From assembly GCF_003990725.2 (NCBI RefSeq), contig NZ_CP030064.1, positions 434,001 to 498,000 on the forward strand: a stretch of 64,000 bases of DNA, given 5' to 3'. A program made the translations under genes and the position numbers. Each line of letters opens with the position of its first letter. The stretch's first letter is position 1. The notes beneath the pieces were generated by a model. It was not told the DNA's origin. It made no database searches and was given only the letters and a program-made list of their open reading frames with translations. Positions 52,246 through 59,688 of the stretch are shown here, piece by piece. The stretch is from Halorubrum sp. PV6. Lineage in GTDB: Archaea > Halobacteriota > Halobacteria > Halobacteriales > Haloferacaceae.

Positions 52246-53868
52246 TCACGACCGCCGCAGGCGTCGGACGAGCGCGACTCCGGCGAGCGAGAGCGTCACC
52301 CCCGCGAGCAACCCCCCGAGTTCGACGAGGTCGATTGCGCTCGGCTCCTCGGTCTGGGCGTCGCCCGGCCCCGCACCCGGTTCGTTGCCCGCCCCCGCGC
52401 TCGGCTCGTCACCGCCGTCGACGCTGCTCGCTCTCCCCCGCGTGTTCTCGTCAGCTGTCGCTCCCGTGTCGGTCCCCGCGTCCGTGCCGTCAGACTCGCT
52501 CCCCTCACCGGTCGGGTCGCCGACGAGCAGCGTCCCGGCGTCGGCCCCCGCCACCGCGAGGTCGTACTCGCCGGCGTCCGGGAAAGTCCCGGCGAGCGCC
52601 ACCGTCTTCGTCTCGTTCGGCGCGAGCGCGACCGTCCGGTTCGCGACCGGATCGCCGTTCGCCGTCAGCGTCACCCGCCGCTCGCCCGCCGCGCCCCCGC
52701 CGTTCCGCAGGGTCACCCGAACTGTCGCCTCCTCGCCGGGGTCGATCGCCTGCGGGTCGAGGTCCGTCGTCGCCACGTCGAACCGGGGCTCGTGCGCCGC
52801 GACCGCGAACGTCGAGGACGCGCTCGTCGTCGCGCGGAAGTGGACGCGGTCCTCGGGCAGATCCTGTATCCGGGCGACCTCCTCGTCCACGACCGAGACG
52901 GGCACCTCCACCCAGTCGCCGGCGGCGGTCCGGCGGTAGAGCGTCACGTCCGCGGGGTCCGTCCCGGTCGCGTCGAGGTGGCCGCGGTCCGCGCTGAACC
53001 GGACCGTCATCTCGTCGACCGCGTCCGGCGCGAAGTCGTGTTCGAGAGAGAGGTACCCGACCGGCCGGGGGTCGGTCGGCGCGGTCAGCCCGCTTGCGTC
53101 TCCGGTCGGGTCCGGGCTCCCGACCGCGGTCACGTCGACGTTGTCGGTTCGGACGCCCGCCAGATCGAACCCGTCGAAGGTGACGTTCCCGCCGGCGAGG
53201 TGCATCCCCCCGGCGTCGAACCGCACCGTGTCGCCGTACCCGACGCCCCACGCGTCGAACTCGCGGGCGGTCGCGTTCGGCGCCGTGACCGTGATCGTCG
53301 CCCCGTCGTCGCCCGTCGCCTGCGCGTTGCTGGTCGTCGCGGTCGGCACGTCATCGGCGCCTTCGGGGTCCGCGATCCGGGCCTCGATCGCGAACTCGTC
53401 GGCGCCCAACTGCGTCCCGGCCTCCGCGCCGCGCGTGTCGAATTCGAGCCCGACCGCGACCGTCTGGTTCGGCGCGAGCGTGACGTTGTTGGCCCTGCCC
53501 TCGACCGAGTCGCCGTCGGCGACGAAGGTGACCGACTCGTTCGGGTAGCCGATCCACACCTCCGCGTACCGGTCGCCCGTGTAGGTGATCTGGAAGATGC
53601 CGTCTATCCGCCCGGTCGATCCGACGTTGACGCCCTCGAACGAGGGGTCCTTGATGTTCGGGTTCGACGCCGAGATGTCGATCGCGATCTCGTCGTCGTC
53701 AGTTAAATAGGAGTAGTTCCCGTTCGGGCCGTCGGCCGGTTGGACCGCGAGGTCTTCATCGACGGCGTCGGCCGGGCCCTCGATGACCGCCGCGCCCGTG
53801 GTGAGGATCAGCGCACTCGCCGCTACGAGGAGGAGGGCGAGGGTTAGGGCGCGGCGATGTGGAAACAT
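52246..53868 (-). CDS. Large surface protein with DUF1102-like N-terminus and CARDB-like C-terminus
   Basis: A 540-aa secreted membrane-anchored protein. A basic signal-like start (MFPHRRALTLALLLVAASAL) is followed by TGAAVIEGPADAVDEDLAV. A beta-rich, acidic middle is typical of DUF1102 relatives. The C-terminal third has CARDB-like repeats (LDPQAIDPGEEATVRVTLRN), a Thr/Asp/Gly/Glu-rich linker and a final helix before RRLRRS, that is, a C-terminal anchor. The sequence is rich in NVT/NQT/NGS sites suitable for N-glycosylation. It lies between the small SipW-type protein and the rhomboid-like gene, all on the minus strand. Confidence 0.78.
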   Translation of the reverse strand: MFPHRRALTLALLLVAASALILTTGAAVIEGPADAVDEDLAVQPADGPNGNYSYLTDDDEIAIDISASNPNIKDPSFEGVNVGSTGRIDGIFQITYTGDRYAEVWIGYPNESVTFVADGDSVEGRANNVTLAPNQTVAVGLEFDTRGAEAGTQLGADEFAIEARIADPEGADDVPTATTSNAQATGDDGATITVTAPNATAREFDAWGVGYGDTVRFDAGGMHLAGGNVTFDGFDLAGVRTDNVDVTAVGSPDPTGDASGLTAPTDPRPVGYLSLEHDFAPDAVDEMTVRFSADRGHLDATGTDPADVTLYRRTAAGDWVEVPVSVVDEEVARIQDLPEDRVHFRATTSASSTFAVAAHEPRFDVATTDLDPQAIDPGEEATVRVTLRNGGGAAGERRVTLTANGDPVANRTVALAPNETKTVALAGTFPDAGEYDLAVAGADAGTLLVGDPTGEGSESDGTDAGTDTGATADENTRGRASSVDGGDEPSAGAGNEPGAGPGDAQTEEPSAIDLVELGGLLAGVTLSLAGVALVRRLRRS

Positions 53869-53879
53869 ATATATGTTAG

Positions 53880-53974
53880 TTGTATTGTGCTCGGTATATA
53901 CTAAATTTCGGAACAATCAAAAATAATATAATTTATATTAAATTTGAATAGATTAGATTAGATTGATTACGAGG
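53880..53974. other. AT-rich intergenic tract with ATTAG repeats
   Basis: About 95 nt between the two secreted-protein genes, mostly A/T, with a tandem ATTAG run (about 53949-53963) and a TTTATATTAA stretch (53931-53940). It may contain the promoter for the downstream gene (TATATATG at about 53868-53875 lies next to its ATG) and a terminator for the upstream one. No ORF. Confidence 0.5.
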
Positions 53975-54571
53975 TTAGAGGTTTGTGACTGTTGCGTAGA
54001 ATGATATCTGGTCTGGGATCTGACCCACTCCATCATCAGAGGTGTCCCCTTTAGCGAGAACCGCAGGGTGGACCGAGATCGCCTCGCCAGGCGAAAGACG
54101 GGGGATATTCTCAGTAGGACTCGGGGTTCCAATTGAATCAAATTCACCATCATTATGCATTAGACCGTCCTCCGATCCGAACTCGGAACCGCCCTCTGAA
54201 AGCGCATTCTCTGACCAATAGAGGGCAAGAGCATCTTGGTTCCAGCCATTAATGTTTCCATCTGCATCAAGTTCATGGGCTTCAACAGAGATGTCGTTGG
54301 TTCCATTATTTCGGATCCAGAAAACGTTATAGAACCGAGTATTAGCATTCTCGTTTAGTTGGTCAATATCTAGTTCAAATTGATTTCCGTCGTACGTTGC
54401 GTAATCTGTTTTTTTAACCTCAAATCCGAGATAGGCATTAGCATCACCCGTAACACTGACAGTGACATCGCGATTAGCCCATGCTTGACTGAAGGCACCC
54501 GTACCCATCGCAGCTGCACTACCTGAAGCCAATGCGCCTAGTCCGGCGAGGAACTTACGTCGGTTTGCCAT
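53975..54571 (-). CDS. SipW-type secreted protein (DUF1102/TasA-like)
   Basis: A 198-aa protein with an N-terminus of the SipW-dependent type: NRRKFLAGLGALASGSAAAM followed by GTGAFSQAWANRDVTVSV and DANAYLGFEV. The mature part (about 30-198) is beta-rich with Asn/Asp and ends in a strand TISFYATVTNL-like QISFYATVTNL. Members of this group form TasA-like matrix fibres or pili when cleaved by a SipW-type peptidase. G+C is about 50 percent, clearly lower than the roughly 66 percent of its neighbours, a sign of transfer or relaxed selection. First gene of the minus-strand cluster. Confidence 0.83.
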   Translation of the reverse strand: MANRRKFLAGLGALASGSAAAMGTGAFSQAWANRDVTVSVTGDANAYLGFEVKKTDYATYDGNQFELDIDQLNENANTRFYNVFWIRNNGTNDISVEAHELDADGNINGWNQDALALYWSENALSEGGSEFGSEDGLMHNDGEFDSIGTPSPTENIPRLSPGEAISVHPAVLAKGDTSDDGVGQIPDQISFYATVTNL

Positions 54572-55039
54572 AGTTGTGTAACCTCGTTGTTGTCCGCACA
54601 CGACCCGCGGGCCGCCGACGCGAGACATCCCGCGTCATCCGGGGTCGCTCTACGATATCCATGGGGCCTATCCCATATCGTTATGAATTTGCAGAAACAC
54701 TTCCGGGCGGGGCTGAAAACCCGGTCGACCGATTCTGACCCCGCCTGAATCCCGACCTGATCGCTTCAGGCTTGGCCTGAGACTCGCTCGCGACGCGTTC
54801 AGGGCCGCCCTGAAGCGGCAATCGTTGCTGCTGAGATGCCTCCCTGTTTGATGCGAGCTGATAACATCGACGAGCAGGTCGTACTCTCTCCTCCCCCTCG
54901 AACCCCGATTTATGCGCTTTTAGCCGCTGCTGTGCCGTTTTGGGAACTCAAAAGCCTGTGTATTTGAACGGCGAGAAAGTTTAGATAGTTATCATAACCG
55001 CGGGGTTTATGTTGGCGTGTTCATATGTGTCTGACAGTA
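54572..55039. promoter_or_regulatory. Divergent control region with clustered CCTGAA palindromes
   Basis: The 468-nt divergent gap between the SipW-type gene and the membrane HTH gene. Between 54744 and 54814 are six CCTGA(A)/TTCAGG half-sites. They include the dyads CCTGA-N4-TTCAGG (54756-54770) and TTCAGGG-CCG-CCCTGAA (54798-54814). At about 55004-55012 a TATA-like GGTTTATG lies roughly 30 nt before the start at 55040. The motif array is a candidate operator set for the HTH protein or another regulator. No ORF with plausible composition is seen inside. Confidence 0.6.
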
Positions 55040-55621
55040 ATGGCGTCGGTCCAGCAGGTCGAGGGGGGAGGGGCGGAACCGACACGGGAGGTGTCCGAAG
55101 ACGAGCTGTTCGACGTGCTGGCGAATCAGCGTCGGCGGTTCGCGTTACACCTCCTGAAAAAGGAGGGCGACGAGACGATCGCGATCGGCGACATGGCCGA
55201 ACAGATCGCGGCTTGGGAGAACGGGATCGACACGACGGAGATCACGGGCAGCGAACGCAAGCGCGTGTACACCGCGCTCCAGCAGTCACACCTACCGATG
55301 ATGGACGACGCGGGCGTCGTCCGGTTCAACAAGGACCGCGGCGTCGTGGAGCCGACGCCCGCGCTGCAGGACATCGATTTATATATGGACGTAGTCGAGG
55401 GGAGAGAGATTCCTTGGAGCACCTACTACGTCGGGCTCTCGGCCGTCGCCGCCGCGCTCGCCGGCGCGGTGTGGCTCGACGCGTGGCCGTTCACGCTACT
55501 CCCGGAGTTCGCGTGGACGGTCGCCATCGTCGTGGCGTTCCTGTTCTCCGCGCTGGCGCACAAGTACTACACCGCGGAAATGAAGGTCGGCGAACCGGAA
55601 GAGCCGCCGGAATTGACGTAA
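55040..55621 (+). CDS. Membrane-anchored HTH regulator
   Basis: A 193-aa protein. The N-terminal domain (about 20-110) is a winged-helix-like HTH: DELFDVLANQRRRFALHLLK, EQIAAWENGIDTTEITGSER, and KRVYTALQQSHLPMMDDAGV. This is the form of haloarchaeal DUF7344-type regulators. Two hydrophobic helices follow (YYVGLSAVAAALAGAVWLDA and FAWTVAIVVAFLFSALA). A membrane-bound transcription factor that senses the envelope would suit the surface-fibre cluster that it faces. The start at 55040 (MASVQQVEGG) is preceded by a TATA-like element about 30 nt upstream. Confidence 0.78.
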   Translation: MASVQQVEGGGAEPTREVSEDELFDVLANQRRRFALHLLKKEGDETIAIGDMAEQIAAWENGIDTTEITGSERKRVYTALQQSHLPMMDDAGVVRFNKDRGVVEPTPALQDIDLYMDVVEGREIPWSTYYVGLSAVAAALAGAVWLDAWPFTLLPEFAWTVAIVVAFLFSALAHKYYTAEMKVGEPEEPPELT

Positions 55622-55719
55622 GTGCAGGGTTTCAAGCGGTGCCTACGCGGGTTCCGGCGCCGCATAACCTTAGGGTCGGAACGCGTCGTGGCGACTGATC
55701 GACGAGATCGTATTTGAAT

Positions 55720-56463
55720 ATGAAACGACGACACGCGATCCTGCTGCTCGGCGGCGCGAGTTCCGGTGCGATGAGCGTCGACACCGGCGCGTTCAGCAGC
55801 GTCGAGGCCGAGCGCGGGGTGGAGGTGAGCGTGGAAGACGACGAGGACGCGTATCTGGGGCTGAAACAGGTGAACCGTTATCTTCCGACCAGCTCTACCA
55901 CGCAAACGACCGATTCGGTAGACTACGGTCCAACCGATACCGTCCAAGTGAAAAACCAGTTCTCCGACCCGCTCGATCTGACAGTGGACGTGGAGTCTAC
56001 TGGTGGCGTCGTCGATGACGAAGACATCAGCGTCGACGACGTACCCAAAGGCGGCAACAAACTGGGGGTCGGTGATGAGGCGTTCGTCGCCGTCACGTGT
56101 GATACGAACGGAGATGGACGACTGACGCTGTCGCTTGAGGGTACTGCCGGCGGTGCAGTTGTTGAGGCGACCCGGCAGTTCAGGGTGTCATGTCTCGACG
56201 TCAGGTTCAATGGAGATAACGGAAATGCCGTGGTCAAAGGCGAGTTTACTAACCTACCTGTGACGGTCGTATTCAAGAACGACACAGAGGTAGACCGCAC
56301 CATCTCATCGAAATCGAACAATGGGAGTGGGACCACGGAATCGAATGGAGGGGCCGCAGATCCGGACGAGAGAGCCGTTCTTCACCCACGAAGTGGCGGA
56401 GAAGGAGGGAACGACGCGATCGAACGAGTCGTGATCGGTGGGACTGTTTTCGAGCGGTCATAG
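55720..56463 (+). CDS. Second SipW-type secreted protein
   Basis: A 247-aa protein with N-terminus MKRRHAILLLGGASSGAMSV, then DTGAFSSVEAERGVEVSVED and DEDAYLGLK. The shared pattern TGAFS..A.R.V.VSV..D..AYLG links it to the 53975-54571 protein. The following region is beta-rich with many Asp and Asn, and the C-terminus lacks a clear anchor. It follows the membrane HTH gene by 98 nt on the same strand. G+C is lower than average here too. Probably another substrate of the signal peptidase; a role in cell-surface fibres is inferred. Confidence 0.78.
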   Translation: MKRRHAILLLGGASSGAMSVDTGAFSSVEAERGVEVSVEDDEDAYLGLKQVNRYLPTSSTTQTTDSVDYGPTDTVQVKNQFSDPLDLTVDVESTGGVVDDEDISVDDVPKGGNKLGVGDEAFVAVTCDTNGDGRLTLSLEGTAGGAVVEATRQFRVSCLDVRFNGDNGNAVVKGEFTNLPVTVVFKNDTEVDRTISSKSNNGSGTTESNGGAADPDERAVLHPRSGGEGGNDAIERVVIGGTVFERS

Positions 56464-56552
56464 CCTACGACCAGTGGTTCCCATTTGATGAAGCATGCCG
56501 AGAGGCACAAATCGTCGAAACCTATGAATACATCGTACACATAGCATACACT

Positions 56553-56843
56553 ATGCCTACCATCTCCACTCGAGTCCCGGACGACCTCGAAGCCGAACTC
56601 GAGGCGTACCTCGACGAGGAGCGCCTCGACCGGAGCACGGCGGTCCGAAAGCTCCTCTCCGAAGGGCTCGAAGCGTGGCGGACGGAGCGCGCGCTCGAAC
56701 GCTTCGCCGACGGTGACGTTTCACTTATAAAAGGTGCCGAACTCGCGGACCTGTCGGTCTGGGAGTTCGCCGACCTCGTCGAGGAGGCCGACGACGCGTG
56801 GATCTCGGCCGACCATCTCGAAGCCGACCTCGACGAGCTGTGA
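56553..56843 (+). CDS. UPF0175/RHH antitoxin
   Basis: A 96-aa antitoxin-like protein. The N-terminal ribbon-helix-helix is MPTISTRVPDDLEAELEAYL with helix LDRSTAVRKLLSEGLEAWRT. The C-terminal UPF0175-like helix pair is VSLIKGAELADLSVWEFADL. It overlaps the downstream PIN-domain gene by four bases (GTGA), a typical toxin-antitoxin layout. The promoter probably lies at about 56510-56550 (TACACATAGCATACAC). It should neutralise the toxin and repress its own operon. Confidence 0.85.
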   Translation: MPTISTRVPDDLEAELEAYLDEERLDRSTAVRKLLSEGLEAWRTERALERFADGDVSLIKGAELADLSVWEFADLVEEADDAWISADHLEADLDEL

Positions 56844-57358
56844 GCTGGGTCTTCGACGCGACGCCGCTGATCTACCTCGCGAAGGTGGAGCGGCTCGATG
56901 TGGTCGAGCCGTTGGACGAGCCGCGGGTCGTCCCGGAGGCCGTCTACCGAGAAGTCGTGACGGCCGGCGTTGAACAGGGGTACGACGACGCGCGCCGGAT
57001 CGAGCGCGCCGTGGAGGACGGCCTGATCGATGTCGTCGCGGTCGACACCGACGACTCGCCGGTCGCGACGCGACTCGCGCGGCATCCGGGACTGAGCGAC
57101 GCCGACGCCGCGGTCTTGGCCTGCGCGGACGCCCGCGATGCGATCGCTGTGATGGACGAGTCCGCTGGACGCTCCGCCGCCGAGGTGGAAGATGTCGAGA
57201 CGCGCGGGACCGCATACCTCATTCTCGCCGCCGTGAGAGACGGCGCGCTGTCGACGGCGGAGGGCCGTGACGCCATCGACGCGATGATCGATCGCGGCTG
57301 GTACGTCGCGCCGGACGTGTACACGAAAATCGTCGAGAAGTTGGAGTCGTTCGAGTAA
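56840..57358 (+). CDS. PIN-domain (DUF3368-like) toxin
   Basis: A 172-aa PIN-like nuclease toxin. It starts at GTG 56840 inside the antitoxin stop. Acidic metal-binding residues appear in order in FDATPLIYLAKVERLDVVEP, VVPEAVYREVV, LSDADAAVLACADARDA and VMDESAGRSAAEVE, the typical four-Asp/Glu pattern. The C-terminus has GTAYLILAAVRDGALSTAEG, the DUF3368 hallmark. Probable target: RNA, as in VapC-like toxins. Paired with the UPF0175 antitoxin. Confidence 0.83.
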   Translation: MSWVFDATPLIYLAKVERLDVVEPLDEPRVVPEAVYREVVTAGVEQGYDDARRIERAVEDGLIDVVAVDTDDSPVATRLARHPGLSDADAAVLACADARDAIAVMDESAGRSAAEVEDVETRGTAYLILAAVRDGALSTAEGRDAIDAMIDRGWYVAPDVYTKIVEKLESFE

Positions 57359-57390
57359 CGACTATCACAGTTCGTGAGAGAGACACCGAT

Positions 57391-57504
57391 ATGGCATCGT
57401 CGCTCCCGCTATCGGAGGAGGAAAAAGAACGAATGCGGCGCGGGCGAGTCAGTTCCGGGGTCGCGACCGAGGAAGCAGACATCGACCAGATACTCTACGG
57501 CTGA
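57391..57504 (+). CDS. 37-aa small ORF downstream of the TA pair
   Basis: ATG 57391 to TGA 57504. The peptide is strongly charged: MASSLPLSEEEKERMRRGRV then SSGVATEEADIDQILYG. It starts 33 nt after the PIN toxin stop on the same strand and has the look of a small antitoxin fragment, but no family is recognised. It could also be a chance ORF. Confidence 0.35.
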   Translation: MASSLPLSEEEKERMRRGRVSSGVATEEADIDQILYG

Positions 57505-57528
57505 GTTCGGGCGTCGATCTACTCCTCG

Positions 57529-57791
57529 TTGGTAGTTTCCTCATTGGTCTCACCTTCCGCCCGCAACGTCTCGTCCGCGAACTCCTGAACTCGCGTACTT
57601 CCCTCACGCTCACGTCGACCGCCCGTGCGCTGTCGACTTGGCCGTTCACGACCGCGTTCTACTGTGGTCCCCAGGCCTCGGACGGCTGTTCTCTGATCGA
57701 CTCACCGGGTCACCCGCTCGTAGCGGGGCGGTCGCTCGGGGTTGTCGTCGGCTCCGGTCGAGTCCTCCGCAGGCGTCCGTGAGTCGTTCAT
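57529..57791 (-). pseudogene. Decayed copy of the nucleotidyltransferase-partner gene
   Basis: On the minus strand it begins MNDSRTPAEDSTGADDN and PRYERVTR, then meets a stop. Farther on it reads NAVVNGQVDSARAVDVSVRE and, in a shifted frame, an acidic C-terminus ETNEETTNEE. This parallels the intact gene at 58807-59070 (MNDSSPSNSDPTAADD, PRYEQVVR, NAVVNGQVDSARAVGVSAAE). At least one in-frame stop, another TAG near GPQ, and a frameshift make it a pseudogene. Its nucleotidyltransferase partner is missing; the RelE/RHH pair follows immediately. Confidence 0.8.
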
Positions 57792-57796
57792 CAGGT

Positions 57797-58084
57797 TCAG
57801 TCGTCACCCGGATGGTACGCGCCCGAGCGATGCTCGATGTCGTAGATCACCATGACCCCTCGATTGCGATCCGCAGCGGCACCCAACCGATAGTCACCGA
57901 TGCGGATCTTACCGTGCGGGACGCCTGAGAGCGGTTCGATATATTCGGGTGGATCCCGCCACTCGTCGGTCACGATGTCGTCGAGCTTCGAGACGAGACG
58001 CTGTTGTATCTGCGTGTCGAGCCCCTCGAACGCCCGCGCAGCGGGCGGCCGGAACTCCCACGTCCAGTCGTCACGCCTCGTCAT
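57797..58084 (-). CDS. RelE/ParE family toxin
   Basis: A 95-aa toxin of the RelE/ParE fold: WEFRPPAARAFEGLDTQIQQ, LVSKLDDIVTDEWRDPPEYI, PHGKIRIGDYRLGAAADRN, and VMVIYDIEHRSGAYHPGD. The IRIGDYRL strand with the basic residues and final His are characteristic of ribosome-dependent mRNA interferases. Its start overlaps the upstream antitoxin gene by 14 nt. With the antitoxin it forms a type II system. Confidence 0.87.
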   Translation of the reverse strand: MTRRDDWTWEFRPPAARAFEGLDTQIQQRLVSKLDDIVTDEWRDPPEYIEPLSGVPHGKIRIGDYRLGAAADRNRGVMVIYDIEHRSGAYHPGDD

Positions 58085-58361
58085 CGATCATCTCGAGGAC
58101 CTCGGCGCGAGAGATGGCCTCGCTCTCGCTCTTCCGCATCGAGTACTCCTCGGCCGCGATGCTCGCCAGCATACTGCGAGATGCGCCGGGGTGGTCCGTC
58201 GCGTCTCGGATCGCATGCCGAAGGAACTCGCTCCGCGACGTGTATCCCTCCTCCTTCCAGACTGCGTCGATTTCCGCCAGCTGGCGCTCGGTAACGCGGA
58301 CGTTGATCGTCGTTGTTTCAGGGTCGTCGACGCCAGCGTCGTTTGTACCCGTCTCAGCCAT
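58071..58361 (-). CDS. RHH antitoxin of the RelE pair
   Basis: A 96-aa ribbon-helix-helix protein: TTINVRVTERQLAEIDAVWK, then the helix-turn-helix-like TSRSEFLRHAIRDATDH, then an acidic C-terminal tail (ISRAEVLEMIDDEA) that would bind the toxin. It overlaps the RelE-like gene by 14 nt and is expressed first, as expected of an antitoxin. An AT-rich stretch at about 58380-58395 (GGTTATATAAATTC) is its likely promoter. Confidence 0.85.
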   Translation of the reverse strand: MAETGTNDAGVDDPETTTINVRVTERQLAEIDAVWKEEGYTSRSEFLRHAIRDATDHPGASRSMLASIAAEEYSMRKSESEAISRAEVLEMIDDEA

Positions 58362-58548
58362 ACATCTGTGTTACGCCCGTGGTTATATAAATTCATACGC
58401 CAGCGGAGACCCGAAGTGTTCTTAACCCTGAGTCGTTCGACCGAAGCTCGAATCGGTCGCGGTAAAGGGTGGTCCATGTCGACTACGAATCGAGTTCGAC
58501 CGCCCCCATTCAGATGCCCTTATGTGTCCCCCGAACCTACCAACGAGC

Positions 58549-58698
58549 ATGGACGACCACTCACACGAGCCCGACCCGGACGAACGCGTGACCTCTCCAA
58601 TGCAGGGATTCGGCAGCCGCGAGGTCGGCATCGGCGCGGCCGTCACCCTCGTCGGCCTGCTCGTCGCGTACGTCATCCCGTTCCTGTTCACGTTCTGA
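58549..58698 (+). CDS. 49-aa single-TM haloarchaeal small protein
   Basis: Below most ORF cut-offs. The sequence is MDDHSHEPDPDERVTSPMQG, then FGSREVGIGAAVTLVGLLVA and YVIPFLFTF. A cytoplasmic acidic head is followed by one transmembrane helix. The TATA-like CCCTTATGTG at about 58517-58526 precedes the ATG by about 25-30 nt, fitting a leaderless gene. Similar tiny membrane proteins are common in haloarchaea; function unknown. It lies between the RelE pair and the nucleotidyltransferase pair. Confidence 0.7.
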   Translation: MDDHSHEPDPDERVTSPMQGFGSREVGIGAAVTLVGLLVAYVIPFLFTF

Positions 58699-58806
58699 AC
58701 CGTCGGTACCGATACCCTGACTTCACGAATAGCCGCTCAGCGAGCGGCGCCGCTGTCGGTCGAAACACTACGAACCCGAGCGGTAGTAGTACAGAGTCGG
58801 GACCAG

Positions 58807-59070
58807 TCAGTCGCTCTCGTCGCGTTCGTCCGACGCTCGGAGTTCCGCGTCCGCGAACGCTCGGATCCGCTTTCGCTCGGCGGCCGACACGCCGACGGCG
58901 CGCGCGCTGTCGACTTGGCCGTTCACCACCGCGTTCTGCTGTGGCCCCCACACCGCCGCCGGCGTGTCCCGGACGTACTCGGCCCAGCGGACTACCTGCT
59001 CGTAGCGCGGCGCCCGCGCCGCGTCGTCTGCGGCGGTCGGATCCGAGTTAGAGGGACTTGAGTCGTTCAT
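58807..59070 (-). CDS. Small partner of the nucleotidyltransferase gene
   Basis: An 87-aa polar protein with no recognised family. It reads MNDSSPSNSDPTAADDAARA and PRYEQVVRWAEYVRDTPAAV, then QNAVVNGQVDSARAVGVSAA and ERKRIRAFADAELRASDERD. Its start overlaps the 3' end of the nucleotidyltransferase gene by 23 nt. Together they look like a two-gene module of the MNT/antitoxin kind, but which of the two is the antitoxin cannot be told. A degraded copy occurs at 57529-57791, so the family has been duplicated locally. Confidence 0.7.
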   Translation of the reverse strand: MNDSSPSNSDPTAADDAARAPRYEQVVRWAEYVRDTPAAVWGPQQNAVVNGQVDSARAVGVSAAERKRIRAFADAELRASDERDESD

Positions 59071-59650
59071 ACCGGTCTTCGACGTCGAGTCGTTCGACCC
59101 ACGATTCGAGCCGGGCGCTAGAAAGGCTTTCTCCGAAGACGGTGTAGAGGTGTGCGGCGTCCTCGAGGTCCGTCCGCCCGCCGAGCGAGAGTTTGTACGC
59201 TATCTGGAGCTCCAACGGACCGATCGGCACCGTCTCGTCGCCGACGTGTGCGCCGATGGCGTTCCGGAGCGACGCCTCGTCGAACTCGTCGCTCGGAAAT
59301 TTCACTTCGACGTGCGGAGCCATCTCACCGTCCGGTGCGACCCAGATGTTCGTCCCGTTAGCGAGGTTGTCGTACGTCTCCGAGAGCGGCATCCCCGGCC
59401 CCCAGTAGCCCGCCGCCTCGAGTTCGGTGACGAGGTCGTCGATCCGATCGGCCGAGCACCGCTCGATGAACACGTCGATGTCCTCCGTCGACCGCGATCG
59501 CCCGGCGAGGATCGCGACGTAGCCGGCCACGAAGACGTGGTCGATCTCGAGTCGAGAGAGGATCGCAGAGAACTCGGCCGCAAGCTCGTCGAGGCGGTTC
59601 GGCGCGCGGTCGACGACGAGCCCGCGATCGGTGAGTTCGATGCCGCCCAT
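59048..59650 (-). CDS. Nucleotidyltransferase-fold protein (DUF6036-like)
   Basis: A 200-aa protein with a nucleotidyltransferase-type core. It has DHVFVAGYVAILAGRSRSTE, then DIDVFIERCSADRIDDLVTE (the DxD pattern after a Gly-rich stretch), and later HVEVKFPSDEFDEASLR and LELQIAYKLSLGGRTDLEDA. Similar proteins occur as AbiEii/DUF6036 toxins with small partners. Start 59650 (MGGIELTDRG) was chosen; a longer reading has no homology. The paired small gene overlaps its end. Confidence 0.78.
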   Translation of the reverse strand: MGGIELTDRGLVVDRAPNRLDELAAEFSAILSRLEIDHVFVAGYVAILAGRSRSTEDIDVFIERCSADRIDDLVTELEAAGYWGPGMPLSETYDNLANGTNIWVAPDGEMAPHVEVKFPSDEFDEASLRNAIGAHVGDETVPIGPLELQIAYKLSLGGRTDLEDAAHLYTVFGESLSSARLESWVERLDVEDRYERLKSL

Positions 59651-59688
59651 AGCGGACCGTCGCCACGAGACCGGATAAATCCCTCCCG

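Noticed and set aside
57449-57649. A 66-aa minus-strand ORF
   Set aside because: It overlaps the decayed partner-gene copy but reads mostly out of its ancestral frame; listed instead as a pseudogene.
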